This document shows, in pieces, positions 24,249 to 35,960 of a DNA stretch of 64,000 nucleotides. This DNA is from Dendrobium chrysotoxum. Lineage: Eukaryota > Streptophyta > Magnoliopsida > Asparagales > Orchidaceae. Every line of letters begins with the position of its first letter. Positions within the stretch are counted from its first letter, which is position 1. The position numbers were made by a program, and so were the translations under genes. Below the pieces are notes generated by a model, which saw nothing but the letters and a program-made list of their open reading frames with translations, ran no database searches and was not told where the DNA came from. The stretch covers positions 51,008,873 through 51,072,872 of the forward strand of contig CM034300.1 in assembly GCA_019925795.1 (NCBI GenBank), written 5' to 3'.

Positions 24249-25725
24249 GTTTTATTTTATTCTAATGTAATATTTTGTTCTCTTAGAAACTCATTTACCT
24301 TACCATAACTTGACACTTCCAGTTTCAATTTATGCTCAATATTATCTGAATTCCATGCAATAGTTTTTAATTCTTTGAATGTTTTTTATAAATTAACATG
24401 TGATGTTTTCAAGGAAACATGTTCAACAGTTAAATCAAGATGATTTTTGTTTAAAGAATCAAATTTATCTAGTAAAGCCATGTGATTACTATCTAGAGTG
24501 GAATGATCTTTCCTCAGAATTCCATGCTCTTTCTACAGATTTAACAATTCAACTTTGAGGCTAGCATGTGCTTTCTTGAGCTTCCCATATGAAGAATGAA
24601 TTCTTTCAGAAATTTCAAATAATTGATCATATATAGGCTCACATACCACTTCTTGATCAGAGTGATCAAGATGATCAACCTCCTCTTCTGCTTCAATTTT
24701 AGAGGAATCTAATGCTGAGTTTGCCTAGAAAGCCTTCTGGATCCTTTTCTTATCCTTCTTGAACTTAAGTTTTTCTTTACCCTTCTCCTTGCTTAGGTGA
24801 GCATTCAGAGTTGGGCAAACAGACTTCAAATGCCCTGGCTTCCTGCATTCAAAATAAATAACATCAGTAGAAATTTTAGAATATTTATTATTCTTACCTT
24901 TATTCTGTTTCTGATGATGTTTTTTTTTTCCTTAAGAAGCATTTAAATTATTTTTTTTAAAGCAAAGTCATCATCATTAGAACCAGAAGGATTAGTGTCA
25001 GAATCATTAGCCTTCAAGGCTACAATTTTCTCCTTTTTCTTTTCACTTACATCAAGCTACCTTTAATTCACTTCTTGCTCGTAAGCAATTAGTGATCCAA
25101 ATAAGTTATTAATATAATAAACATTCAAGTCCTTAGATTTCGTAATGGCAGTAATTTTTGCATCAAAGGAATAAGGTAAACATCTCAGAATTTTGTTCAC
25201 TTTTTCATAGTTTGTGAGTTTCTTCCTAAGTCATGCAGAGATGTAACAATTTGTGTAAACCTAGTATACATTTCAGAAATTGATTCAGTAGGTTTCATGC
25301 GAAAGAGTTCATAGTCATGAAGCAAAATGTTAAGTCTAAATTGTTTAACTTCAGTTGTTCCTTCATGTGTTATGCATAATCTATCCCAAATCTTTTTTGG
25401 TAGTACAAGTAGAGATACGCATGTAATCTTCAGATTTTAAAGCACAAAAGAAATAATTCAAATATTTGGCATTAAGTTGTGCTACATCTTTATCATCATA
25501 TGTCCATTCAACAAAAAGAATTTCAGTTTTAACATCTTTCACAAGTCTATAAGGTGCATAATAACCTTCCCTAACAAACATCCACATACGATAATCAATT
25601 AATTATAAAAAGGTGGACATGCAAGTTTTTCAAAAATTAAAATGAATATTATCAAATAGAGGTGGTCGAGTAATTTAATAACCTTTTAGGGTGCTACGAT
25701 TACTGAAGTTAACGATTGATCAAAA
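24249..25725 (-). pseudogene. Sirevirus 2 gag
   Basis: The minus-strand continuation of Sirevirus 2, upstream of the inserted Sirevirus 1. The UBN2-type core lies at about 25587-25000 (MWMFVREGYYAPYRLV, then LNYFFCALKSEDYMRIST). A decayed zinc knuckle FECRKPGHLKSVCP is near 24845, and a Lys/Glu-rich coiled-coil-like region runs to the junction at 24249. It lines up domain by domain with 15055-16600. Stops and frameshifts throughout. Confidence 0.85.
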
Positions 25726-25761
25726 TTTAAAAGTTTTTTAGAGCTTGATTTTATGAATCCC

Positions 25762-25773
25762 GCCCTGATATAA
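25762..25773 (-). other. Primer binding site of Sirevirus 2, decayed
   Basis: The element strand reads AGTTATATCAGG next to the 5' LTR, a mutated form of the TGGTATCAGAG site of Sirevirus 1. Confidence 0.65.
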
Positions 25774-25775
25774 CT

Positions 25776-27541
25776 TGAAAGTTTATGGAGGTGTTAAACC
25801 CTATAGAACTAGCTCGAGGCTTACTAAGAGGGGGGGGGTGAATTGGTATTTTAAAAATTCTTTAAATAAAATGAAAAAAAAATTTTAAATCTTTTTGAAT
25901 ATTTTAAATATAACTAATCTAAGCGAAAGCAGTTAACCAAAATCAGAGATTTTATTCACATATCAGATCACAGAAATAAGTAAAAAAATATATAGAAAAA
26001 TAAGTAGAAAGAACACAGCAGATTTATAGTGATTCGGTCAAATCTGACCTATGTCCACTCCCTAGAACCACTCATTCTAGGTATTGTACTAATCAGTTTG
26101 TGTCTCTCCTTTTGCCCCCACAGCAAGGCGGAGAAGCCCTTACAAAATCTTTCCATCGACCCAGTGAGATAGAGAACCATGAATCCTTTTTCTCCCTCCT
26201 GGTGAAGGTAGAGAACTTAGAGTCCTTTAACTCCCTCCTGGAGTAGGAAAAGAACCTAACAATCCTTTCCCACCTGGAGTAAGCAGAGAACTTGGATATG
26301 ATGCTAATGATCATCTCCCTAGAGCCACCAAGGAACAAAGGATGATGAAGGAAGAAGAAGATCGAATCCTTGCTTGGAGGAACCTTTATGAATACCCTCA
26401 TAAACTACCCCTCATAAGATCCTCTCTCTCTCTCCCAAACTCTCCATCTCCTTCTCTAACCTCTCTCTCAGGTTAGAATATCAGCAAAAGATTTTCTTGA
26501 TAGAAATTAGGAGAGCTTAGATAGGAGACTTAAAACATTTCCCTAATTTATAATTTGGAGGTAAAGATCATCTAGAATGCTTTAGATATCATCCTATATA
26601 AATATTACAAAATAGCCCTTTCAGCCAGTACGATCAGTGTTGCCCTGTATGATCAGTTCAAGTATTGCAAGAATCAGCCCGTATGATATTTCTATCATCC
26701 TAGGTGATTAGTTCATGAAAAGCCATTGATCATCCAGCATGATGGCTGGTGATTAATTATTGTCCCATGCAGCACACGGTTCATCCAGTATGATGTAGAG
26801 GTATCGTTTAGGATGATTAGTTGAAAAGTTAAAGTTTTCATCTTGTAAAATTGATTGCGATTACTTATCGTACCATGCTGTGCTCTGATTATCCAGGATG
26901 ATGGTCTCCAATCATCCTATATGATTTGATTAATCAATTTAATTATAATTAATCCCCTAATCAAGGGATTATTTTAGGCATGATTGTCATGGATAATCTA
27001 GGATGATATGGATCATCCTGTATGATTATAACAAATTTTGAATTATGAAATCTTGCCTAAATTTTGATTGGCAGTTGTTTGTTTAAATTTGTACTTATCA
27101 TCCTGTTTGATATAAATCTTCCAGGATAATTAGTTAAGCTAACTTAATAATTAGGATGCCCTAATTAGGGTTTCTATTTTTAACTGATCATCCAGGATGA
27201 TTTAAAATCATCTTGTAAGATATGATCAAAAACCAGAAAACTCTCTAACTCCCAAAATTTCTTCCCCTGAGTGTGTGTGTGTGTAAGGTTATTTAGCTTC
27301 AGGATCCATCACAGTACATTTGACTCAAGACTAGGTAAAAGATGTATTGGCATAGAAATTACAGACTGACTCAATCCTAGTCTACCTGATCTTAAGCTGA
27401 ATGACATTACAAGTGAACCTATGGACCTGACAGGATAGTAAGCAGAGCAAATAGAAGTAGATATCAAAGAATAGCAGAAGTAAAGAAACACTAATGTTTG
27501 TTATTACCAAAATCAATGTACTTGGGCCCGGATTTACAACA
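25776..27541 (-). mobile_element. Sirevirus 2, 5' LTR
   Basis: On the plus strand it runs TGAAAGTTTATGG to TTTACAACA, about 1.77 kb. The next five bases are CTTAA (27542-27546), matching CTTAA at 5552-5556 and 6722-6726: the target duplication of this element. Decayed dyads at about 26630-27225, for example ATCATCCAGGATGAT near 27186. (GT)n at 27271-27284. Confidence 0.9.
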
Positions 27542-29875
27542 CTTAACTGGTATGGTTTTCCTTCCAAATTCTCTAATCTTATTATGGAATGCGTTCAAGC
27601 AGTCTAGTTTTCTATTCTTATTAATAGAAGGATCTCTAGTTGGATCAAGGCTAAGAGTGGATTCAAACAAGGATATTCCTTATCTTCCTATCTCTTCATT
27701 ACGTGTTCTCAATTATTGTCAAATGTTGTTCAATAGAGAGGAGTGGACTTGGGGATTAAACTTTCACCTCATGTAAAAAGGATATCCCATAAGTTATATG
27801 CTGATGATGTGCTTATGTTTTCTATGGCAACTCTTAAGTGTGCAAAAGTTATTAAGCAAATTGTTAAAAAGTTCTGTGGATGGACGAGCCAGAAGGTAAC
27901 AAAAAAAAATTGAGATTTTTTTTTTTTGGAAAATCTTTTGATGTGAGAAGAAAGAAAAAGATTTCAAAAACTCTTAGGTTTAGAATGGTGAAAGCAATTA
28001 ATTACTTGGGAGTTAAGATTGTTTGAGAAGGATAGTTACATCAAATTTTCAAAATATTATGGACCATGCATTATAAAGGCTAAATACATGGGGTAATAGA
28101 TGCTCATCGTTGGATCGCAGAATTTTGCTTATAAAATCTTCTTTATTATCAATTCCTATTTTTTTAACAACCCTTTTTATAGTGCCTAAGGGGTTGTTAA
28201 ATGATTTAGATAAGCTTTGAAGAAATTTCATTTGGCATTAAGGATAAGGGGAGACAAGGATTGCATTATGTGGCTTGGAAGGAGCTTTGTAAACCCAAGA
28301 GGTTACGTGGATGGGGACTTCATTCAGTTGTGAATAAAATTAGTCCATTAAGGGCATGACTAACATGGACATTCATTCAAAATCCAACCGTAATATTAGT
28401 TCTAAGTATAAAAGGGATGTGTGGAATGTTGAAAGAAAGGGAGGTTCATCTTCTACATGGAATATTCTATTGAATGGGGCCAAACATCTTAAGCCTACCA
28501 TAAGTTGGAAGTTAGCTAACAGAAATAAACTAGACATTATAAAGGATGTTTGGATATTGGATAGAACTTTTTGTGAATGGAAAACCTTTGTTGATCTTAG
28601 CAATTTTCAAGATAAAAAAGTTTAGGAATTAATTACACAAGACGAAACCTGGAAGCAGCCAGAACTCCAAAAAAACTTTTATAACAATTTGATTTCTTGA
28701 TAATGAAGGTTCCAATATGTTCAAAATTGGAGGAAGATCAAATAGAGCTGATTTATCAACATTCTGGGAGATCAATTACAGCATTAGCTTATGAATCAAC
28801 ATTAGAAAATCAGATGGATGATGAGGTGAATAATTTTACAAAATGGATCAGTAAAGTGAAGCTCAAATTGAATATTAAGATGTTCAGGTGGAGACTTACT
28901 AAGAATGTACTTCCTACTAATTAGTTTCTCAGTTATAGAAAGCTATAAAAAATAAATACTTGTGTTAGAGGTTGCAATGAAGTTGAGAACTTTTAACATA
29001 TTGCTGTTACATGTACATACTTAGTGGAGATTATTATTAAACTTAAAAAATGGGGATGTCAAGTTCCTATTTTTGGTTCGTTTAATAACTGCATGATGGA
29101 GCTAAAAAGAATTTCAAAGTTCAATCATAATATTGCTAGATTATACTGTATAACTGACTTCTTCTTTTGGAAATCATGGAATGATGTGAAACATGGACTT
29201 TCGACGCCTTATGTTGATTTTTCTATAGCAAATGTTTTCTCAACTTCTTTACACCCATTTCATGATCCAATTCTAGTTGACTGGGATACTAATCTTCGGT
29301 TGGAGTTTGGAAATGTTTGGCATCCCGAACCACTAGATTGGATCAAAATCAATGTTGATGCTTCAATCATGGAATCAAATAATGCAGGAGTTGGAGGAGT
29401 TATCAGGAATCATAAAAGGAGGATTATTTTGGTATATGGTAAACAATTATATCATTTGTATATTTCCCAATTAGAATTGGAGTCTATCAAGTTAATTAGA
29501 GAACACCGCCAAGAGTGGATGTTTCAATGCAAGGGTGTTGTGATTGAAGGAGATAACATCAATATTATCAACATGCTTCAAAATTCAATGAGGACTTCAA
29601 ATTGACAGAAAGAAAGGGTTTAGTATAAAGAGTTCTTCTTTCTTAATGATTTCAATAATGTAGTTTTCCATCATGTATCTAGAGAGGTGAATAAGGTGGC
29701 TGATTTATGTGCCAAATTTGATTTATGTAGTTCTTTTGTTTGGGACATTTTTATTTCTACTTCCATTCCTTGTTCTTTGTTTAACTTGTTAAAGAAGGAA
29801 TGTGATAGTTGTGGTTCTTTTAGTAGGTTGTAATAAGTTTATTAATGCAATGTTGCAATCTTTCAAAAAAAAAAA
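27542..29875 (+). pseudogene. L1 LINE ORF2, C-side (RT, zinc-finger region, RNase H, poly-A)
   Basis: Resumes the L1 frame after Sirevirus 2 with WYGFPSKFSNLIMECVQ near 27548. RT catalytic motif YADD at 27797-27808. The zf-RVT region runs about 28840-29010 (FTKWISKVKLKLNIKMFRW), and RNase H about 29290-29800 (DWIKINVDAS, then VVIEGDN, then NKVADLCAKF). It ends with a poly-A run at 29865-29875, the expected L1 tail. Frames are broken by stops (for example 28622, 28922, 29603). No convincing target duplication was found. Confidence 0.87.
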
Positions 29876-30171
29876 GATAAAGCTTATTTGCAGACGTGCA
29901 AAATCATACCAAAGAAGTAAATTGTCAAATATATGCTCCTGTTAGTGAAACAAATGAACCTATGAAACACATTTTTGGGAGGTTTGTTTTAGAGCAAAAA
30001 TCACAGGTGTTAAACTTAAAATCAAAATGGTTATCTTCCCAAATTTGATATAGAAATCTAGTTTTATTATGGTGGTTAGCTCATATATCCATACATTTAC
30101 AACGTAAACTTAGGATGCATAATATTAAATCAGTATTTGTTTATATCTCCACACTGAAGTTATCAATCTTA
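29876..30171. other. Unassigned intergenic stretch
   Basis: No ORF, repeat or motif recognised, apart from hosting the MITE at its right end. Confidence 0.6.
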
Positions 30172-30300
30172 GGCTTGGTTTGGGATAGCTTTCTTATTGC
30201 CTTTTAAAACAACTTTTTAGTATAATTTTTTTTAAAATTAAAAATTTTTGTACTAGAAATCTATTTTAGAAGCAAGAAGAAAGTCATCCCAAATGAAGCC
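30172..30300. mobile_element. Tourist-like MITE (PIF/Harbinger type)
   Basis: A 129-bp non-coding element. Its 24-bp terminal inverted repeats start GGCTTGGTTTGGGAT at the left and, read in reverse complement, GGCTTCATTTGGGAT at the right; 20 of 24 positions agree. It is flanked by TTA at 30169-30171 and 30301-30303, the 3-bp target duplication typical of PIF/Harbinger elements. The interior is very A/T-rich with no coding capacity. Confidence 0.75.
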
Positions 30301-30531
30301 TTAGTGAGCATTTGTTGGTTTCATGGATGAAATACAGCTTCCACTGATAAACCAAAATCATTTTTTTTTAATGATAACACGTAATTAAATTATCCATTCA
30401 ACAACTGATAACTAAATAGAAAGATCGTAGTAAAATGATTTTGGTATGGGCATCAAGGTGAAATAGTGAACATGATGTTTACTTCAAAGGATACATGTCA
30501 ACAACAACAACAATAACAAGCCTTTGTCCCA

Positions 30532-32172
30532 CTATGTGGGGTCGGCAACATGAATCCTTTTTCTCCATTGTGTCCGGTTCAAAGTCAAATTCTCGTTTAA
30601 ATCTAATAGAGAAAGATCATTTCTAATATTTTCTAACCAAGTCTTTTTAGGTCTACCTCTACCTTTCTTAATATAAGTCAAATCTAATACCTCTACTTTC
30701 CTAACTGGGTCATCGGAAGGCCGTCGTTTTATGTGACCAAACCATCTAAGGCGACTCTCTCTAATCTTATCCTCCACTGGAGCTACTCCAACCTTTTCAC
30801 GTATATGCTCATTTCGTATCCTGTCTCTAAGAGTAAATCCACTCATCCACCTAAGCATCCTCATCTCCGCAACACATAACTTAGTATTATGCTTCTCTTT
30901 TAATGGCCAACATTCTGCACCATAAAGCATTGCAGGTCTCACCACCATCTTATAGAATTTTCCCTTAAGTTTAAGGGGGACTTTTCTATCACATAACAAG
31001 CCCGATGCATTCCTCCACTTCAACCATCCAACTTGAATTCTACTGATAACATCCCCATCTATTTCACCATCACTCTGAACAATAGATCCAAGATATCTAA
31101 AACGTGTACTCTTATTAATGACTTGATCGCCCAAAGTCACAATCCCCTCACTAGGTCTATTACTGCTAAAATTACACTCCATATATTCAGTTTTAGATCT
31201 ACTCAAGCGAAAACCTTTAGACTCTAAGGTTGATCTCCAGACTTCAAGTTTACCTTCAACTCCCTCTTTAGTCTTGTCAACAAGAAGAATATCATCAGCA
31301 AAAAGCATACACCAGGGTACATCCTCTTGTAAATGTCTAGTGAGAACATCCATGACTAACGTGAAAAGATATGGGCTTAAAGCTGATCCTTGATGTAATC
31401 CAACCGAAATAGGGAAATACTTGGTCAAACCACCTTGTGTTTGAACACAAGTAGTAGCTCCTTCATACATATCTTTAATGATTTGAATATAAGCATTATT
31501 AACTCCTTTCTTTTCAAGAACTCTCCATAGCACTTCTCTTGGAACTTTATCATATGCTTTCTCTAAATCAATAAATATCATATGTAGATCCTCCTTATTC
31601 TCCCTATATTTCTCCATCAAACCTCTCAATAAATGTATGGCTTCCATAGTAGACCTACCAGGCATGAATCCAAATTTATTTTGAGAAACATTAGTATCAC
31701 GCCGCAGCCTACGCTCCATAACTCGCTCCCATAGTTTTAAAGTGTGACACATTAACTTAATTCCTCTATAATTCGCACAATCTTGTGCATCACCTTTATT
31801 CTTATAAATAGGAATCAATACACTCATTCTCCACGCATCTGGCATCTTTTTAGTCTTCAAAATATTATTAAAAAGTTTAGTTAGCCAAGAAATTCCTTCA
31901 TCTCCTAAGCATTTCCACATCTCTATTGGGATATCATCAGGTCCAACAGCTTTTCCACACTTCATTTTCTTTAAAGCCTCTCTAACTTCGATTTTACTAA
32001 TACGCCGATAAAAATAGAAATCTTTATTTTCATTTAGGATGTTAAGGTCACTAAAGTCAATTGTATTCCTACAATCTTCATTAAAAAGTTTATCAAAATA
32101 TCTCATCCACCTTTGTTGAATATCATCTTCTAAGAAAAGTACTTTTTGATCTTCATCCTTAATACACTTCAC
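30532..32172 (-). pseudogene. RTE reverse transcriptase domain
   Basis: 546 codons open on the minus strand. RT motifs in order: KKMKCGKAVGPDDIPIEMWK, DCANYRGIKLM, FGFMPGRSTMEAIHLLRGLM, palm A HMIFIDLEKAYDKVP, GLHQGSALSPYLF, and the active site FADD at 31291-31302. The C-terminal region ends RKRIHVADPT, the usual end of plant RTE proteins. All RT catalytic Asp residues are present. The frame continues upstream through a single TAA at 32173-32175 to about 32538, so it is one half of a once longer ORF. The first codon here is not a real start. Confidence 0.92.
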
Positions 32173-33565
32173 TTAAATTAAATCCTTACTACTCCTATCT
32201 CTTTGTTTGGCTAGCTTATACATATATCTTTCTCCCTCCTTAGTATCTAATCTATTATATAAATCATTAAAAGCTAAGATCTTTGCATCACATATTGCTT
32301 TCTTAGAATCCTTACATGCCTCTTTATATCTTTCCCAATTATCAGAATTTTTACATCTAAACCAATTTTTATAACAAATCTTCTTATTTTTTATCTTTCT
32401 TTTGCACAATTGGATTCCACCACCAGCTATTTTTACTATTAGGGGCTTTTCCCTTTGATACTCTAAACACATCTTTAGCAATATTTTTAATATCACTAGC
32501 CACTTTTTCCCACATAACATTAGCATCCTCATGCACAAATAAAATCTTAGAATCTAAAATCTTACTCTCAAAAATATTTTTATTACTATTCTTTAAATGC
32601 CCCCATCTAATCCTAGAAAATCGCTTTACTTTATTTTTTATTTTCTGTCCTTTCATCTTAAAGTCTAAAACTAATAAGCGATGTTGGGTACATAAACTTT
32701 CATTCGGAATAACTTTACAATCTTTGCAATCTAAACGATGTACTTTTCATATAAGAAAATAATCAATCTGAGTTTTACTATAACCATTCTTATAAGTGAT
32801 GAGATGCTCATCTCTTTTCTTAAATAAGGTATTAGCAATTAAAAAATCATAAGCTAAAGAAAAATCTAGTATGGTCTTACCACCTTCATTAGTCATTCCA
32901 AACTCATATCCACCATGAATGCTTTTAAAATCATTTACCTCTCTACCAACATGTCCATTTAAATCTCCTCCAATAAAAATTTTTTCTTCGAGAGGTATCT
33001 TTTGAATTAATTCTTCTAAATCTTCCCAAAATTTTAATTTTGAACACATATCCAAACCTACTTGAGGAGCATAAGCACTTATAATATTAATAATCTTAGC
33101 ATCAACAACAATCTTTAAAGCCATAATTCTATCTCCAATTCTATTAATATTTATAACATTATCCTTCAAACTCTTATCTATAATCACGCCTACACCATTT
33201 CTAGTACGACTCTTACCTGAATACCAAACTTTAAATCCTAAACTATCAATCTCCTTAGCCTTCTCTCCAACCCATTTAGTTTCCTGAATGCACAAAATAT
33301 TTATCTTCCTATTAATCATAATATCTATTAATTCCATTAATCTTCCTGTATGGGAACCTATATTCCAAGTTCCTATCCTAATATTAGTATCATGGACTAG
33401 CTTCTTTGCCCACATCCGTCCTTGATGTGGGAACCCTTGCCTATTTAACACTGCACCCGGGCGCCGATGCAGCGGCCCTTGCACACTTTTCACTGTATTC
33501 AGGCAATACAGTGCGTCGCTTCCAGGGAACGCCCTAGCATTAACACAATTTATTAAAGGATTCAT
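32173..33565 (-). pseudogene. RTE endonuclease domain and linker
   Basis: The ATG at 33565 starts MNPLINCVNARAF. APE-type endonuclease follows: TWNIGS, ILCIQETKWVGEKAKEI, NIISAYAPQVG, FIGGDLNGHVG and KTQIDYFLI, then a TGA at 32747-32749, most simply an Arg CGA to TGA change. The same frame continues to 32384 (containing QHRLL, the end of the endonuclease fold, and WWWNP). A one-base frameshift in an A-rich run near 32390-32410 moves reading to the frame of 32173-32538, which joins RT after the TAA at 32173. With two stops and one frameshift the element is only lightly damaged. Confidence 0.88.
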
Positions 33566-33678
33566 GTCATGGTTATTCGACAAGTTTTACGCTGGCTGTC
33601 GACTACCTAACGCAACCCTCCACTTTTCTCATCCAGGACTTGGGACTTGGCAACGGCAGTGTTAAAGGATACATGTCA

Positions 33679-35960
33679 GATTGTAATAAATTATTTATTG
33701 ACATCAACTATATTAGATTTAAGAGATTAATGTAAGGTTTATAATTGTTAACCAAATATTTCCCTTAAATAGCTGAAGAAACTGACTAAATAAATAATAT
33801 TTTTTTATGTTATTCTTTGGGTAGACATATGCCTATGTGAAAGGTTGAGAAAGCTAAACTACTAATGGAAGATGTTCTAATCATAGCTGCTATTGAGGCA
33901 GTAATGAATGTAGATAGTGCAAGTCCTGAAGTAGTGGTAAATCCTGCACTATTAAATAGAAAGATATTTCATCAACAGTTAGCTGCTGCAGGAGAAGAGA
34001 ATCCTGTAAGAATAGCGAACTCTCCTCCCACTTTGTCTCGTAGGAATTTTATTTTTCCTTCCTTATTAGAGAGAAAAAGGAAATTCAAATATATGTTATA
34101 TTGATTAATTCAGGACTGTGTCACTAGTTACAGTCAGTCCAAGGGTAAATTTCTGAGAAGTATTAAGGATTTTATTTCTATTAGAATACAAGTACATTCA
34201 AGTAGAGGGTGAGATGCATCTCTTAGTACTAAGAGAAGGGTATAATTCCATAAATCAAGACCAAGTTGACCACCAGTTACTACATGTCCTTATCAAGAAT
34301 CGAAGAGGTTTTTAACTCCTAATAATCGTCCACCACTGTCTAATTATAGAAGTCAACAAACTCCTATCAAATCCTTGAGATATGGAGTATTGACCCACCA
34401 ACTGTATAACCCCATATCTCCTCCATCTTCAACCCAATATAGAAATCTTCTAGCTAGAAGCTCTAGTTATTCCCTAAACCAGCACAGATCAAGGACTGAC
34501 CAACATCATTTATAAGGTAGCATATCATCCTCTCATTTTGATTGGAGGAGGCCGAAGTTTATAAATTAGCCAACCTTATTGTCTATACGGGTAGCGTTTG
34601 TAGACCTAAAATGGTTACTACTCCAACTACATTAATGACTTATATAAATAATGCAATGGAGGAAAAATCAAAGAAAGGGAAATATATAGCTAAATCATCA
34701 TTAGTTAGAGAGTATATTCCTGTAGATCTAGATCGTGTGGAGGGGAAATCAATGGAAAAAAATAATGGATTATTTGAAGGAGAGTAAACGTCAAATCAAT
34801 GAACAAGAAGCTGTAGAATATGTAGAAAAGAATGAAGAGATGTTTGGTAGTTTCAACATGGTAGATACTTACTCATCTCTAGAAGGAGAGAAGGAAAAGG
34901 GTAAAGGTGAAGTAAGAGCTTTTGATGATGAAGCTAATGAGCATGTTACTACAGATTCAACTCAGTAACTTTCTTTATAGTTAAATGAGAAAGATGAGCA
35001 TGTTTTGAGAATGCACAAGAAACTAAAGGAGTTGATGGCTTTGATTTCTATTATGCAAGGTAAAGTGCCTCTTGTCCCAGATACTCAAGTCAAATCTCCC
35101 CTAAATGAATAAGTGCAACTTAAAAGCAAAAATAAGGGGATTAGGATAAAACAAGAGAAACTAGCGAATAGAACTATGAAGTTAGAATCACCATTTGTGC
35201 AATCAGTAGATATCAAGTAGATGGTAGAGAAACAAGTCAAAGAAGCATTAGCTAAATCTTAAGGAACATCATTTATACTAAAGGGTAGGCTGTATTAAGA
35301 AGAATATGACTTGGTCCCTTTTGCAAAAGTATTTGTACCTTATTCATTAAAAAGTTTTGATGCTATGGGTAATCCTAAATAACTCCTTACCTATTTCAGA
35401 GCTAGTTGCTATAATTTTGAAGGTAGCAATGCACTATTGTTTAGACAATTTATTAGTAGTTTATCTAGTATTTCATTTTCTGGGAACGTTGAACTATCCA
35501 ATGAGTTCGTACATACTTTTAGTGAATAAGAAGGGTTATATCTAAAGGGGTTTGCTGATCAAATACATCACATCACTATCAGTGATCTCATAGTATAAAA
35601 GCAGAAACCAAGTGAAAGTTTAGTAGAATATATTCTGAGATAGATAAGCCTTAACATGAGGTGTGAGCCACAGTTGCAAGGAATGCATGTTATAGAGATC
35701 CTTGTGAAAAAATTTTTACAGTCTAGTTGCCTTCTTGCAGAAAGACTTTACGATCAAGATTTTTGAGAAGTTATTAATTAAAGCTTTAAACCTTCAAGAG
35801 GAAATCTCACAACTTTCATTTCTTAAATATTTGTCTTCTTTAGAAATAAAGAAAGTAAAACCTCTGAAGCTTTTAGATAATAGATAAGGAATATTGTCTC
35901 TGATAGAAAAGGGGAAATAGTCAACACAGATTCAGGTAGAGAATCTAAGTTGACCTCTAA
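33679..35960 (+). pseudogene. Decayed Ty3/gypsy gag region
   Basis: Short open pieces at 33865-34104 and 34542-34968 precede a recognisable plant gypsy gag block at about 35290-35770. Broken frames there read VPFAKVFVPYSLKSFDAMGN, then YFRASCYNFEGSNALLFRQF, and SESLVEYILR then MRCEPQLQGMHVIEILV. These match the retrotransposon gag (PF03732-like) pattern of a hydrophobic capsid core. Stops interrupt every 20-60 codons. LTRs and pol are not identifiable. It hosted the RTE or lay beside it, and it ends at the Athila-like LTR at 35961. The N-terminal pieces are assigned by position only. Confidence 0.55.

Larger units (their letters stand above)
30501..33663 (-). mobile_element. RTE-type LINE, near full length
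   Basis: A 3163-bp element in minus orientation with a perfect 15-bp target duplication AAAGGATACATGTCA at 30486-30500 and 33664-33678. The 3' end is a (TTG)n-type tail (plus strand ACAACAACAACAATAACAAG, 30501-30520), as in RTE elements, not poly-A. The 5' UTR is at 33566-33663. Length and the single EN-RT coding unit match the RTE clade. It is the youngest-looking LINE in the window. Confidence 0.93.

Noticed and set aside
27309..27776. Open frames over the Sirevirus 2 LTR/L1 junction
   Set aside because: They cross an insertion boundary or lie in LTR DNA; only the L1 RT reading from 27547 has family motifs.
4735..29875. Target duplication of the L1 element
   Set aside because: No matching sequence was found between the flank at 4734 and the flank after the poly-A at 29875. 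The left side is probably interrupted by the Tat-like LTR, so the true 5' end is not seen.
34542..34968. Possible host gene with acidic protein
   Set aside because: Short overlapping frames directly upstream of a decayed gypsy gag core, with no intron-exon structure seen. Best explained as the gag N-side.
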